Notes: a model not told the origin generated them from the sequence alone. Counted from the stretch's first letter, positions 42,488 through 51,789 are shown. The stretch is DNA of 64,000 bases from Natronosalvus hydrolyticus (GCA_025517525.1 JAOPJZ010000016.1:1-64000); one strand, 5' to 3'. Made by a program: numbers and translations.

Positions 42488-43435
42488 TCAGGAAACCATC
42501 AGCACAGTTTCAGTTTCGAGACCGCCGAGGAGCGTCTTGATGGCGTCGCTCTCCGGCGTGACCTCAGCTGCGTTTTCCATCAACACCGTCTCACTCGGGA
42601 AGAGCTGTTCACCGAGCATCAGCCCGTGGTTTCTGGCGGTCGAGCCCGTCACGGTGAGGTAGACACCAACACCAGCGTCGGCGATAGCCTGTTCTTCTTC
42701 AACCCCCGCAGACGGATATTCGAAGTTGATCCCATCTAGCGAGTCAGTTCCCAGTACAGCCTGGACGAGTCGTTCGTACCGTGGCGTGATACACAGTGGG
42801 CCATCGTAAGCTTCGATAAAGGCCCTGTTTATCGGTTCGTTTGTCGGTGCACTCTCGGGCGTTGCCATCAGCGTGTGATACACCGTATCGCCGAGGCCGG
42901 TGACGACCTGAACGTCCGTATCGGTTGGGTTGATTCGGGCGTTGATATCGGCGATTTTGCCAATTGGATCGGGCCGAAGTTCGACGACCTCCTCGAGGAC
43001 GAGGTCTGCACTGTCGAATCCCAGGGCGAACTCGTGGGTTCTGAGGGCCCGAAACGGTTCCTCCCGACCGACTAGTACGAGTTCGGAGCCGGAGGGCAGG
43101 TCGTCGAGCAAGCGTCTGCCATCGGGTTCGACGTCATCGAGCGGGATACTGACGCTGTCGAAGACGATCCGACGCGGTTTGCCTGCCCGGTCGTCACGAA
43201 CCAGCGTGTATTCCGGAGCGGCGGGCTCGTCGGCGTTAGAATAGGTGGCGAGGCGATGGTACAGGTCCGACGTTTCAGGGTCGATCGTCCCTTTGGTAAT
43301 GGCTTTCTCGTGTCGAAGCGTCGAACTGACGTCGTCTGCAAGATCTGTCACGCCGAGACGACGGGCCAGGCAGTCGAGCACTGACTCGAGTGGCCGTCCC
43401 TTTCGCGGCACTGCAATCGGTATTCGCTCGCCCAT
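42488..43435 (-). CDS. Divergent HisG-like protein
   Basis: 315 residues. The start IPIAVPRKGRPLESVLD resembles HisG (ATP phosphoribosyltransferase), and the end NFEYPSAGVEEEQAIADAGVGVYLTVTGSTARNHGL resembles the HisG region that ends TGSTLR (core VTGSTARNHGL). The middle, with QVVTGLGDTVYHTLMATPE, is unlike any HisG I know. Residues of the PRPP site are not clearly conserved. It may be a type 2 periplasmic-binding-fold paralogue with another function. Confidence 0.55.
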   Translation of the reverse strand: MGERIPIAVPRKGRPLESVLDCLARRLGVTDLADDVSSTLRHEKAITKGTIDPETSDLYHRLATYSNADEPAAPEYTLVRDDRAGKPRRIVFDSVSIPLDDVEPDGRRLLDDLPSGSELVLVGREEPFRALRTHEFALGFDSADLVLEEVVELRPDPIGKIADINARINPTDTDVQVVTGLGDTVYHTLMATPESAPTNEPINRAFIEAYDGPLCITPRYERLVQAVLGTDSLDGINFEYPSAGVEEEQAIADAGVGVYLTVTGSTARNHGLMLGEQLFPSETVLMENAAEVTPESDAIKTLLGGLETETVLMVS

Positions 43436-43564
43436 TGGCTAGTCAAGGCGGTTGCGACCACAAACCGATTGCGTTTCCCGCAGGACTCGAGATCGAAGAG
43501 GTCTCGTGACACGATTCGAGGCACCAGAGAGCGTCGAAAACAGAGGTATACCCGCTAATACGGT

Positions 43565-45334
43565 CTATTCTGAGAACATCGACCCGAGCTGGTCGCGCCA
43601 CTCGGTGAGGTCGGTCACTGCCTCGTCGACGTCCTCGAGGTCAGATTCCAGTGTTTCGACGCTTGCTTCGACCGTTTCCAGTCCATCGTCAAGCGTCTCG
43701 ACGTCGTGCTCGAGGGCTTCCGTCCGACTGTCGACGCGGTCGACGTCCGCAGAGACGTTTTCAACCGTGGCTGAAACGTCATCGACATCGTCGCTGACGG
43801 ACTCGAGGCCAGATTCCATCCTCCCCATCTGGGACTCAACCGCACTGATGTCGTTCGTCGTCGCCTCGAGCGTCGATTCGGTTCCTTCGAGACGGCTTTC
43901 GAAGGCGTCCAGGTCGGCCTCGAATGCCTCCACCTGTTCGCGGAACGATTCGATAACCTGTGCACCCGTCCCCTCCTCGTCGAGGAACTCCTCGAGTGCG
44001 CCCGTGTAGGCGGCAACTTCCTCGATACGAGACTGGAGATGGTCGACTTTCGCAAGTTCGGTGCCAGCGGCCGTCGTATCAGCTCCGAGTGCCGATTCGA
44101 TTGCACGCCGGTCCCTTCTACTGACCTCGCCAGCCTCGAGTTCGGCGGCGAGTTGGGCCGCTACCGATTCGGCTGTTTCGTCATCCGGCGTCGAGGCGGC
44201 TGGCGTTTCTGTGGTCTGCTCGGCTTCGGTTTCGTCGGCTGCGGCCTCGAGGTCGATGTCGATGGTTGGTTCGTCTTCCTCGAGTGCCGGTTCGTCCGGG
44301 GTTTCGTCCGCAACGGGTTCCGTTTCTACCTCGTCCACAGCTTCTTCCGCTTCTTCGTCATCCGTTTCCTCGTCGTCCACAGTATCTTCTACCCCCTCGT
44401 CGTCCACAGATTCTTCGGCGGCTTCGGCCGCCGCCTCGAGGTCGAGCTCGATTTTGGGAACGTCCTCGTCGTCGTCGTCTCCTTCCTCTGCATCGGCTTC
44501 GTCGGCTTCGAGAGCCTCGTCTTCCTCGACCTCGTCGGCAGGTGGAATCTCCTCTTCACCGAAATCCAGATCGATATCCGGCGTGTCATCTTCGTCTTCT
44601 TCGTCGACCTCCGTCGGCTCAGTTTCGACACCACCGAGGTCGAGATCGATACTGTCGTCTTCACCGAGGAAGCCGGCTCCCTCATCTACGTCCTCGATAT
44701 CGTCGTCCTCGTCGTACTCGAGGGTATCCTCCGAGCCAGCACCCATCGCGTCCTCCATCTGGGCGTCGTCGGCCTCCTCGCCGTCGGTATCTTCGTCAAC
44801 GACTTTGCTTTCCTCGGTTTCCTCGAGTCCCGGGACGGAATCCGCTTTACCCGACAACATATCTTTGACGACCTGGTTGCTGTCGTCGTCGATGATATCG
44901 TCGATCATCGTCTCCTCGACGTGCTCGGCACCCTCACTATCGTCGTCTTCGGTGGCAGACGACTGCGTCTCCGATAGGTTCGTCAATGTCGGCTCTGTGA
45001 GGAACGCTGATGGATCCGTCTCTTCATCGAGACGAATGCCGTACACCGTGACGAGCGACTCGTCGGGTTCGACCGTTCCGGAAAACTCGACGTGATTGTC
45101 CTGGAACGCCGTCCAGCTCTCGCTGTGGTACTCCGGATGGAAGCCAACGCTATCCATCGGGAACGATTCGGGAATATCTTCCGTGAGACTGATCGTTACC
45201 GGCTCGTCGTGATCCGAGTCGATCTCGAACCGAATTGCCGGAACGGGGAACTCATCGGCAGTAAAAGATTTCTGGACGGTCACCCCATCGTCGTGCACCT
45301 CGACCACGTCATCTGCGTCCGCAGTACTACTCAT
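43565..45334 (-). CDS. Large acidic protein with C-terminal coiled coil
   Basis: 589 residues in three parts: an N-terminal beta-rich domain (about 1-110, with VTISLTEDIPESFPMDSVGFHPEYH), a very acidic Asp/Glu low-complexity region (about 115-385) and a long coiled coil (about 400-589) with heptad repeats of Glu/Leu/Val. No membrane segment. I do not recognise a family; a scaffold or chromosome/cell-surface organising role is only a guess. Monocistronic. Confidence 0.75.
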   Translation of the reverse strand: MSSTADADDVVEVHDDGVTVQKSFTADEFPVPAIRFEIDSDHDEPVTISLTEDIPESFPMDSVGFHPEYHSESWTAFQDNHVEFSGTVEPDESLVTVYGIRLDEETDPSAFLTEPTLTNLSETQSSATEDDDSEGAEHVEETMIDDIIDDDSNQVVKDMLSGKADSVPGLEETEESKVVDEDTDGEEADDAQMEDAMGAGSEDTLEYDEDDDIEDVDEGAGFLGEDDSIDLDLGGVETEPTEVDEEDEDDTPDIDLDFGEEEIPPADEVEEDEALEADEADAEEGDDDDEDVPKIELDLEAAAEAAEESVDDEGVEDTVDDEETDDEEAEEAVDEVETEPVADETPDEPALEEDEPTIDIDLEAAADETEAEQTTETPAASTPDDETAESVAAQLAAELEAGEVSRRDRRAIESALGADTTAAGTELAKVDHLQSRIEEVAAYTGALEEFLDEEGTGAQVIESFREQVEAFEADLDAFESRLEGTESTLEATTNDISAVESQMGRMESGLESVSDDVDDVSATVENVSADVDRVDSRTEALEHDVETLDDGLETVEASVETLESDLEDVDEAVTDLTEWRDQLGSMFSE

Positions 45335-45400
45335 GCACGGAACGTTAACTGAGCATTACCTTAAAACGAACGGGCAATTTCGCCGTTCGTTACCTCCGAG

Positions 45401-46234
45401 TTACAGATCGACCCGGTCACCGATCTCGACGATCTCGAGACGCCGTGGAGATTCGAAACTCTTCGCGTGGTGGTGCAACACCTTCGGATCCGAGGTGAGT
45501 CCGCGCCACATGTCCCAGTGACTCGGCAACAGTCGATCGACCTGGAGGGCACTTGCACACTCGACTATCTGGTTTTCGTCGTTGTACCAGCGCGTGCGGA
45601 CCGGCTCTCGAGTCTCCTTGTCGGGCACGTTGCCAACCGTACCGAAAGCGAAAATCCCGAGGTCGATATCGTAGCGCTCCCCGATATCCTCGAACTCGGG
45701 TGATGGCTTGGTGTCTCCGCCGTGGAACACCGTCCCTGCTTCGTGTTCGATGACGTAACTAACCGGATGCGTCGCATCGGGGTCGTTTGCTGATTCGACG
45801 GATATCGTGAACGCACCGATCTCGAGGGTGTCCCCTTCGGTTACTTCCTCGAGTTGATCCTCGGAGACGTCCCACGTGTCGGTCCACTGTTCGTCTTCGC
45901 GAGCGACCGCGAGACTGTCGTCGGGCGCATACAGAGTTGCATCGGATTCGGCGAGAATCGGTGCCTGAGAGGGGCCGTGGACGTGGTCCGTGTGCTCGTG
46001 GGTTGTGAGTACCGCATCCGCGTGGTCGATATCGACGGGGTCGAACGGGACCGGTATCATGCGAACCGTTCGGGGCGGGTCGCCCAGTCCAATGTACGGG
46101 TCGATGTAAATCGTCGTGCCATCGCTCGCTTTCAGCGTGAAGCCGTTGCAGCCAAGATACCAGACGGCGACGCCGTCCGGGGCTGCCGATTCGATCGCTC
46201 GAGGGAGCCAGTCTCCCCAGTCACTCGTAGCCAT
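45401..46234 (-). CDS. Metallo-beta-lactamase-fold hydrolase (UlaG-like)
   Basis: 277 residues. Metal motif HEHTDH at about 79-84, with later His residues in DATHPVSYVIEHEAGTVFHGGDTK and SHWDMW. UlaG-like proteins hydrolyse cyclic phosphates or lactones in bacteria; substrate here is unknown. The frame is open to 46336, but the ATG at 46234 puts the VWYLGCNGFTLKASDG strand near the N-terminus, as in homologues. Follows the acidic coiled-coil gene with a gap of 66 bp. Confidence 0.78.
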   Translation of the reverse strand: MATSDWGDWLPRAIESAAPDGVAVWYLGCNGFTLKASDGTTIYIDPYIGLGDPPRTVRMIPVPFDPVDIDHADAVLTTHEHTDHVHGPSQAPILAESDATLYAPDDSLAVAREDEQWTDTWDVSEDQLEEVTEGDTLEIGAFTISVESANDPDATHPVSYVIEHEAGTVFHGGDTKPSPEFEDIGERYDIDLGIFAFGTVGNVPDKETREPVRTRWYNDENQIVECASALQVDRLLPSHWDMWRGLTSDPKVLHHHAKSFESPRRLEIVEIGDRVDL

Positions 46235-46368
46235 ACTCGAGGGTGAGAGAGGCGGCTGGGTAAGTGTTATCGTTTCCGCCGTTCGACTCGAATCCGCCTC
46301 AAGACTTGCTATTGTAATAGTACCGAAATGGTACAACTATCGTATCAAGTTGGTTCGACGGACGGCCG

Positions 46369-47424
46369 CTACCAGGTCCCGTGGAAGGTGTCGAACTCGA
46401 GGCTGTCGAGCGGTTCGTTGCCGACGGCGATTTCGTACTCGCCGGGGGTAAGCATCGGTTTGTGGAACCGTGGGCCGTCGTCAGTCGTGATTCGTGGACA
46501 GCCGGTGTTAACGAAGGCGTCCATGTCGAAGTTCTGGAGGCGGTCGGGCGTGACTTCGTCCATCGTGATGAGATAAGCGTCGTCATTGTCCGCGAGGATG
46601 TCCTGAGCAATTTCCCAGCGACCCTGGCCGATTTTGGTACAGAAGATGACTCCCCACTTTGTGGCGTCCATCGCACGGTGGACCGCCCCGTAGCGCTGTT
46701 TCATAAACTTCTCCGTGTCCGCGACGGTGACGACGTTGTTCACGGGGTCTGCAATGACGACGTGCTTGTCGGGGTGTTCCATCGCCAGGCCGAGCGGATG
46801 GAACTTGCCGCCACCGACGTAGAGGACTTGGTCTGCAGGAACGTCTGCACTGGCGTAGTTGCAGCCTAACACCTGTCCTTCGTGTGTGAGTCGTTCATCG
46901 CCGCGACGGGTCTGCACCTCGTACCCCCGTTCTTCGAGATAGTCGGCCATCTCGGAAAAACGGTTCATGTGCTGGGCCGTCGTGACGAGGCCGACTTCGG
47001 GCGTTTCTTCAGGTGGTTTGAGCGTCTCGAGTGACTCCTCGAGAATCGGGATGACTTCAACGTTCGAAAACAGCGGCACGTAGATGACCTTGTCCGTGTC
47101 CTTCATCGGCGAGTGACCGAAATGAACGAATACGTCCGTCCGTTTCATCAGATAGGTATCGAGGTCACAGGCACCGTAACAGGGCTGGCCCGACAGCATG
47201 ATCGTGACGTCGTCGGGAACCAGTTCGCGCAGGTCGTCAGCGACCCTCGGCCCGCGTCGTTTCAGGCCTTCAGGAAACTGTAGTCCGATCTTTTTCGCGT
47301 TTTTCTCCTCGACCTCGTCGACGATGCGCTCGAGTTCGTAGTCCCACTCGCGGTCGTGTTTGAGGGCCATCCCGGTATTCCGAAGATCCCCCTCGCTGTA
47401 AGAAGCGTCCGACTCCTGGCTCAT
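46369..47424 (-). CDS. dph2: Diphthamide biosynthesis enzyme Dph2
   Basis: 351 residues. The three cysteines that hold the radical-SAM-type [4Fe-4S] cluster in archaeal Dph2 are visible in SGQPCYGACD, VLGCNYASAD and NTGCPRI. It transfers the 3-amino-3-carboxypropyl group from SAM to the elongation factor 2 histidine, first step of diphthamide synthesis. The frame extends upstream to 47802 but the start is placed at 47424, consistent with the family. aEF2 and other diphthamide genes are not in the window. Confidence 0.92.
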   Translation of the reverse strand: MSQESDASYSEGDLRNTGMALKHDREWDYELERIVDEVEEKNAKKIGLQFPEGLKRRGPRVADDLRELVPDDVTIMLSGQPCYGACDLDTYLMKRTDVFVHFGHSPMKDTDKVIYVPLFSNVEVIPILEESLETLKPPEETPEVGLVTTAQHMNRFSEMADYLEERGYEVQTRRGDERLTHEGQVLGCNYASADVPADQVLYVGGGKFHPLGLAMEHPDKHVVIADPVNNVVTVADTEKFMKQRYGAVHRAMDATKWGVIFCTKIGQGRWEIAQDILADNDDAYLITMDEVTPDRLQNFDMDAFVNTGCPRITTDDGPRFHKPMLTPGEYEIAVGNEPLDSLEFDTFHGTW

Positions 47425-47527
47425 TATCCCCGTTTGCGCCCGCGAACGTAAAACGGCGCGGGTTTTCACTGGGACACACATGGTGGTGACCCGCCAAGTT
47501 GAAACACCCTGGATCCTAAGCAGAGAT

Positions 47528-47902
47528 ATGAACGTCGAGACCACGTCAGTCGAGCAACTCGGTCGTGAACTGGGAGAGGCAATCACCCAGCTGCCCGAGT
47601 ACGAGGCCTTCGAACAGGCACAGCAAGCCGTCGAAGACGACCCCGCAGTCCAGGAGCGAATTTCGGAGTTCGAACGAGTTCGCCAGCAGTTCATGCTGGC
47701 CCGACAGGCCGGTAGTGCCACCCAAGAAGACCTCGAAGAACTACAGGCGACCCAGGAGGAACTGCACGCCATGGAACCGATGGCCGAGTTCCTGCAGGCC
47801 AAGAGTGAACTGGCGGCTCGACTCGAAGCGGTTAACGAGGCGATCTCTGACCCACTCGCGATCGATTTTGGTGGTGAGGCGGGCGGTTGTTGTAACGACT
47901 AA
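47528..47902 (+). CDS. YlbF/YmcA family protein
   Basis: 124 residues, mostly helical: LGEAITQLPEYEAFEQAQQAVEDDPAVQERISEFERVRQQF (pieces) and LQATQEELHAMEPMAEFLQAKSEL. The end GGCCND has paired cysteines, as in B. subtilis YlbF-type proteins that bind an iron-sulfur cluster and influence RNA processing. Archaeal function unknown. Divergent from dph2 by about 100 bp; ATG at 47528 preceded by AGAGATATG. Confidence 0.8.
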   Translation: MNVETTSVEQLGRELGEAITQLPEYEAFEQAQQAVEDDPAVQERISEFERVRQQFMLARQAGSATQEDLEELQATQEELHAMEPMAEFLQAKSELAARLEAVNEAISDPLAIDFGGEAGGCCND

Positions 47903-48001
47903 CGCGGTTTCTCTCAATGTGAGACGTATCGAATAAACTGACGGATGCGCGACTATTTTTCGACCCAACAGTCATAATACTGGAGTCGAAAGAGGGGCTC
48001 A

Positions 48002-48925
48002 ATGGCAGCGGAAAACCCTGCAGACGGGTACCTGTTCGATCTCTACCGGGAGTACATCGGGGAGCCGGACGACCGGACTGACGTCTACGTCGGGTTCGGG
48101 TTGTTCCTCGGTGGAATCGGGCTGGCAGTCGTCGCACTCGTGTTGTTTCTGTGGAGTACGGCTCTCGAACCACGCTCCGATGCGTACTGGGCCTGGGTGC
48201 AACCCGCGTACGCTATCGGGATGATCTCACTGCCGGCACTCATGCTCGGCATCACGGTGTTGTTGCCCTCCGAACAACGGACGGTCTACATCTCGCTTGC
48301 TGGGGTGGCGCTCTCGGTGTTCGCCGCCATCGGCTTCGTCCTCGCCTACCCCGACAACTGGCTATACGGCAACGATTACAGTGTCGCGGTCGTCGCAACG
48401 TACGCCATCGGTCTCGCAGGGGTCACCGCCTCGACTGGAGCCGCGCTGATCGCGCACTACCTGGACATGGCACAGGCCGTCCAATCGGCCGAAACCGGCG
48501 AATCGGACGACGAAAACGACACCCTAACGTACACCGACAAAGAGATACAATCCGACATTGACGACGCGATGGAAGGCGTCGAACTCTCCTGGGGTGGCGT
48601 TCGGAAATCGGAGAACAAACGCCTCAGTTTCAAAAGTGACGAACTCGACGGCCAACACCTCGATTCGAATCTGGCAACGAAGAAGACACGCTCGAGCGGT
48701 GTCGATGCCCAGGTCGCAGGGCTCAAGGGGCTGAAAGGTGGCGAGAAAAAGACCGCCGTCTCAGAGGGTGGGGTCGACGACCAGACGCAGAAACTGAAGG
48801 AACTTCGTAAACAAAAACAGGAAGAAGAAGCTGCGAAAGAACGAGAAGCCGCTGCAGCCGGAAGCCGATCAAATCCCGTTGCCGGGTTGCTCGAGCGAAT
48901 CCGGGCATTGATAAAACGGAATTAA
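48002..48925 (+). CDS. Four-helix membrane protein with basic coiled-coil tail, next to the actin gene
   Basis: 307 residues. Helices at about 29-50, 63-85, 92-113 and 125-150, then a cytoplasmic-type tail (about 165-307) with Glu/Lys/Gln heptads such as LKELRKQKQEEEAAKERE. The plan (membrane part plus charged tail) resembles DUF7139-type proteins, to which I believe the Haloferax FtsZ anchor CdpA belongs; this identification is uncertain. Followed by the actin homologue on the same strand, 97 bp away. Confidence 0.65.
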   Translation: MAAENPADGYLFDLYREYIGEPDDRTDVYVGFGLFLGGIGLAVVALVLFLWSTALEPRSDAYWAWVQPAYAIGMISLPALMLGITVLLPSEQRTVYISLAGVALSVFAAIGFVLAYPDNWLYGNDYSVAVVATYAIGLAGVTASTGAALIAHYLDMAQAVQSAETGESDDENDTLTYTDKEIQSDIDDAMEGVELSWGGVRKSENKRLSFKSDELDGQHLDSNLATKKTRSSGVDAQVAGLKGLKGGEKKTAVSEGGVDDQTQKLKELRKQKQEEEAAKEREAAAAGSRSNPVAGLLERIRALIKRN

Positions 48926-48990
48926 CGACACGTCTGCAGGATTAATATATAATTATTCCTGGCTAAATTCTGATGCAATCTAATCACATA

Positions 48991-49000
48991 GATTTATAAT
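48991..49000 (+). promoter_or_regulatory. TATA box of the actin homologue gene
   Basis: GATTTATAAT, centred about 27 bases before the ATG at 49023, indicates a leaderless or nearly leaderless transcript separate from the upstream membrane-protein gene. It decides the start: the in-frame TTG at 49014 would be too near the box. Confidence 0.6.
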
Positions 49001-49022
49001 CCGTCACGGGAGTTTGACAAAC

Positions 49023-50048
49023 ATGGCCAAAGGCCTAGACGTTGGAACCATGAACATCCTGTCTGCACAGCAGGATGGTACCGACACCGTATTCGTGCAG
49101 CAGCGCAACTCCTTCGTGGAAATCGAGTACTCTGATATGGCAGAACAGATGCTCTCACGAAGTGAAGTGCTCCACATCCGAAAAGACGACAAAGTGTATG
49201 TCGTCGGTGACGATGCGCTTAATTTCGCGAACATCTTCAACAAGGAGACCCGTCGACCGATGAAACACGGGATCCTTTCGTCGTCCGAGAAGAGCGCAAT
49301 TCCGATGATGAAACTCATCATCGAACAGGTCGTCGGTGAGCCGTCCTATCCCGACGAGAAACTATACTTCTCGACACCAGCCGACCCCATCGACGACGAT
49401 CTCTCGACGCTCTATCACCAGAAGACGATCGAATCCTTCCTCAACGATATCGGCTACGATGCTGAACCGATCAACGAAGGGATGTCAGTCATCTACTCCG
49501 AACTCGCGGACAACAACTTCACCGGACTCGGCATCAGTTTCGGTGCCGGGATGACGAACGTCTGTCTGGCATACTACGCCGTTCCCGTGATGAAGTTCTC
49601 CGTCGCCCGTGGTGGCGACTGGATCGACGAGCAGGCCGCCCGCGCAACCGGCACGCCAGTCGACAAAGTCACTTCGATCAAAGAGGAGGACTTCGAACTC
49701 GACTTTACCACCGACGTCGGTGGTGTAGAGGGTGCCGTATCGATTTACTACGAGAATCTGCTCGATTACGTGATCGAACACATCGTCAAAGAAGTCGACG
49801 AAAGCGACGTCGAAGAAGGACTTGACGTCCCAGTCGTCGTCACCGGCGGTACCTCGAGTCCCGACGGCTTCGAGGCGCTGTTCCGTGACCACCTCAAAGA
49901 TGCCGCGATTCCGTTCTCCATCAGCGGCGTCACCCACGCCGACGAACCGCTGTACAGCGTCGCCCGTGGTGGCCTCGTTGCTGCCCGCTCAGATGAGGAC
50001 GTCGATTCTCAGGAAGCAGAAGCTGAGGCACCAGCGGCAAGCGAGTAA
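49023..50048 (+). CDS. Actin-superfamily cytoskeletal protein (salactin/volactin type)
   Basis: 341 residues. Actin-fold nucleotide motifs: phosphate 1 GLDVGTMNI near the N-terminus, phosphate 2 [16 protein letters not shown] around 160, and adenosine [12 protein letters not shown] around 270. Haloarchaeal homologues of this class form dynamic filaments (salactin in Halobacterium, volactin in Haloferax). It differs from MreB in lacking an amphipathic N-terminal helix. The C-terminus is a short acidic tail. I cannot tell from sequence whether it is closer to salactin or volactin. A T-tract terminator follows. Confidence 0.78.
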   Translation: MAKGLDVGTMNILSAQQDGTDTVFVQQRNSFVEIEYSDMAEQMLSRSEVLHIRKDDKVYVVGDDALNFANIFNKETRRPMKHGILSSSEKSAIPMMKLIIEQVVGEPSYPDEKLYFSTPADPIDDDLSTLYHQKTIESFLNDIGYDAEPINEGMSVIYSELADNNFTGLGISFGAGMTNVCLAYYAVPVMKFSVARGGDWIDEQAARATGTPVDKVTSIKEEDFELDFTTDVGGVEGAVSIYYENLLDYVIEHIVKEVDESDVEEGLDVPVVVTGGTSSPDGFEALFRDHLKDAAIPFSISGVTHADEPLYSVARGGLVAARSDEDVDSQEAEAEAPAASE

Positions 50049-50049
50049 A

Positions 50050-50066
50050 CGCGTTCATTTTTTCTC
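50050..50066 (+). terminator. T-tract terminator of the actin homologue gene
   Basis: A run of six T (50058-50063) follows the stop codon closely, as in archaeal intrinsic terminators. Two hairpins, CCACC-AGAA-GGTGG (50126-50139) and CCACCGT/ACGGTGG (50153-50174), lie further down and may be part of the convergent end of the zinc-ribbon gene. Confidence 0.5.
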
Positions 50067-50296
50067 GTTTATCAGGGACTCGAGAGCAGTTCGTTTCCGA
50101 GATACGGGTGACAGTCGAGTCCAACCCACCAGAAGGTGGCCGGAAAATCCTGCCACCGTAGTCGTTCACGGTGGTTTCCAACGTTAGTCCTCGTACGAAA
50201 GCGGGCACGAGATCGAGTCGCCTCGAAACAAATAGCCGTATACGCTGACTCCCGCACAGACGCTCGGGGATACGTAACTACAACGGTCCGTACCAG

Positions 50297-50467
50297 TCAC
50301 TCCTGGTAAAACCGGTTGAATGCATCCCGCCAGGACTCGTACTCTCGAGGTCGACTTTCGTGGTCGACAGGGACGTCCGCAAACCCACAATTGTTGCATG
50401 CGAGCGTCGTCACCTCACCCAGTGAGAGACGCTCGAGAGGTGTCTGGCACCGTGGACACTCGTCCAT
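50297..50467 (-). CDS. Small zinc-ribbon protein
   Basis: 56 residues, too short for a 60-residue cutoff. Cys4, Cys7 (CPRC) and Cys24, Cys27 (CNNC) form a typical zinc ribbon; the C-terminus, ending in a sequence with EYESWRDAFNRFYQE, is helical. Codon use is typical for the window. Function unknown; many such proteins in haloarchaea bind RNA or partner proteins. Convergent with the actin homologue gene and divergent from the gene at 50593. Confidence 0.75.
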   Translation of the reverse strand: MDECPRCQTPLERLSLGEVTTLACNNCGFADVPVDHESRPREYESWRDAFNRFYQE

Positions 50468-50592
50468 GCTTACAGGTTGTAACGCCGTGTGCTTAAGTGT
50501 ATACCCTCGAGAACCACGTCGACACTACGGCACCGTATATTACCATTGTGCATTTACAAAAGTATTTGTATGCGGCACATGTATGTGGTTGT

Positions 50593-50994
50593 ATGAGCGC
50601 TACCTCGCCGTCGCAGTTTGACCAGACGATCGAAGGCTGTCGACCAGCAGATGTCACCCCCGTCGAACTCGAGGCGACCGACCTCGAGTCAACTGCTCCG
50701 GAGTACCTCCGCGATCTGAAACGCGAATGCACCCGTAACGGGCTGTTCCCGGCCCGTCTTTCCGTTGACGCCTGTTTTGACGAAGATTGTTCGTTGCACA
50801 CCCAACAGGAAGTCGACCGAATCCGTGGGTACGTCCGTGCTGGCGCGTTCCTCGGTGTCGGGACTGTCACCGTCGACTGTACGAACGTGGCCAACCCGGA
50901 GAAAGTCTCACCAGCACTCGAGGCCTGTGCGGAGCGCGCCGAGCGTGAAGGATTATCGTTCGAACTCGACGCACCCATTAGCCTCGAGCGATAA
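50593..50994 (+). CDS. Conserved hypothetical protein
   Basis: 133 residues, no signal, no membrane segment. Four cysteines (in EGCRPAD, RECTRNG, DACFDEDC and VDCTN regions) could bind metal or form disulfides but show no known pattern. Frame is open further upstream; the ATG at 50593 is chosen because upstream sequence is low-complexity and AT-rich. It precedes the methyltransferase gene by nine bases, in the same operon, so a link to RNA modification is possible. Confidence 0.65.
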   Translation: MSATSPSQFDQTIEGCRPADVTPVELEATDLESTAPEYLRDLKRECTRNGLFPARLSVDACFDEDCSLHTQQEVDRIRGYVRAGAFLGVGTVTVDCTNVANPEKVSPALEACAERAEREGLSFELDAPISLER

Positions 50995-51003
50995 CCGCGG
51001 GTC

Positions 51004-51789
51004 ATGACCCGCGGCCCGGCTCGACGAACCCTCGAACGACAACTCGAGTCAGTTGCTGATTTTTCCGATCCTCGAGCACCCCTCGAGCAGTATCTCACGA
51101 CTCCAACCATTGCGGCCCACATCGCGCACCTGGCTGCAATGCACGACGACGTAGCGGGAACGACGGTCATCGACCTCGGAACGGGGACCGGGATGTTAGC
51201 GCTCGCTATCGGCCAATACGGTCCCGAGCGCGTGATCGGTCTCGATATCGACCGGGCGGCCTTACAGACGGCTCGAGCGAACGAACACCGGGTGAGGGCA
51301 GCGCTCGAGGACAACGGCAAGAAGGGGCCACACGCCAACGCTGACCGAACCCAGCCAAACTACGAGTGGGTGCAGGCTGACGTCCGTACCTTGCCGCTCT
51401 GTCTCGAGAGCAGTCGCTGGGACCGGACGGAGTCGACGCGAAAGCGTTCGACCTCGAGTGCCGTCACCATCGACACCGACCAAGCACCGGTCGTCGTCGT
51501 TTCGAACCCGCCGTTCGGTGCCCAGCGCGGAAACCGACACGCCGACCGGCCGTTTCTCGAGGAAGCCAGCGTCCTTGCGGACGTCTCCTATACGATTCAC
51601 AACGCGGGTAGCCAGGAGTTCGTCGAGTCGTTCGCGACAGATCATGGCGGCACGGTCACCCACGCGTTTCAGGCGATCCTCGAGGTCGGCCATCGATTCG
51701 AGTTCCACGACGACGAGCAAGCCGACCTCGAGACGGAGGTGTATCGAATCAAGTGGGATCAGGCTCAAAACAGCGCAGTAGCGCGCTAA
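51004..51789 (+). CDS. RNA N6-adenine methyltransferase-like protein (METTL5 type)
   Basis: 261 residues. LEQYLTTPTIAAHIAHLA at the start and NPPFGAQRGNRHADRPFLE with the catalytic NPPF motif (about 163-167) match METTL5-like enzymes; VIDLGTGTGMLAL at 55-67 is the SAM-binding loop. An insert with Arg/Ser/Thr residues (about 105-155) separates them. The eukaryotic relative methylates 18S rRNA. The archaeal substrate is probably a rRNA adenine. Its stop overlaps the convergent rhomboid stop by four bases. Confidence 0.8.
   Translation: MTRGPARRTLERQLESVADFSDPRAPLEQYLTTPTIAAHIAHLAAMHDDVAGTTVIDLGTGTGMLALAIGQYGPERVIGLDIDRAALQTARANEHRVRAALEDNGKKGPHANADRTQPNYEWVQADVRTLPLCLESSRWDRTESTRKRSTSSAVTIDTDQAPVVVVSNPPFGAQRGNRHADRPFLEEASVLADVSYTIHNAGSQEFVESFATDHGGTVTHAFQAILEVGHRFEFHDDEQADLETEVYRIKWDQAQNSAVAR

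Noticed and set aside
44061..45095. A 344-residue Ser-rich frame opposite the acidic coiled-coil gene
   Set aside because: Ser runs are the antisense of Asp/Glu codons; it has no start signal or motif.
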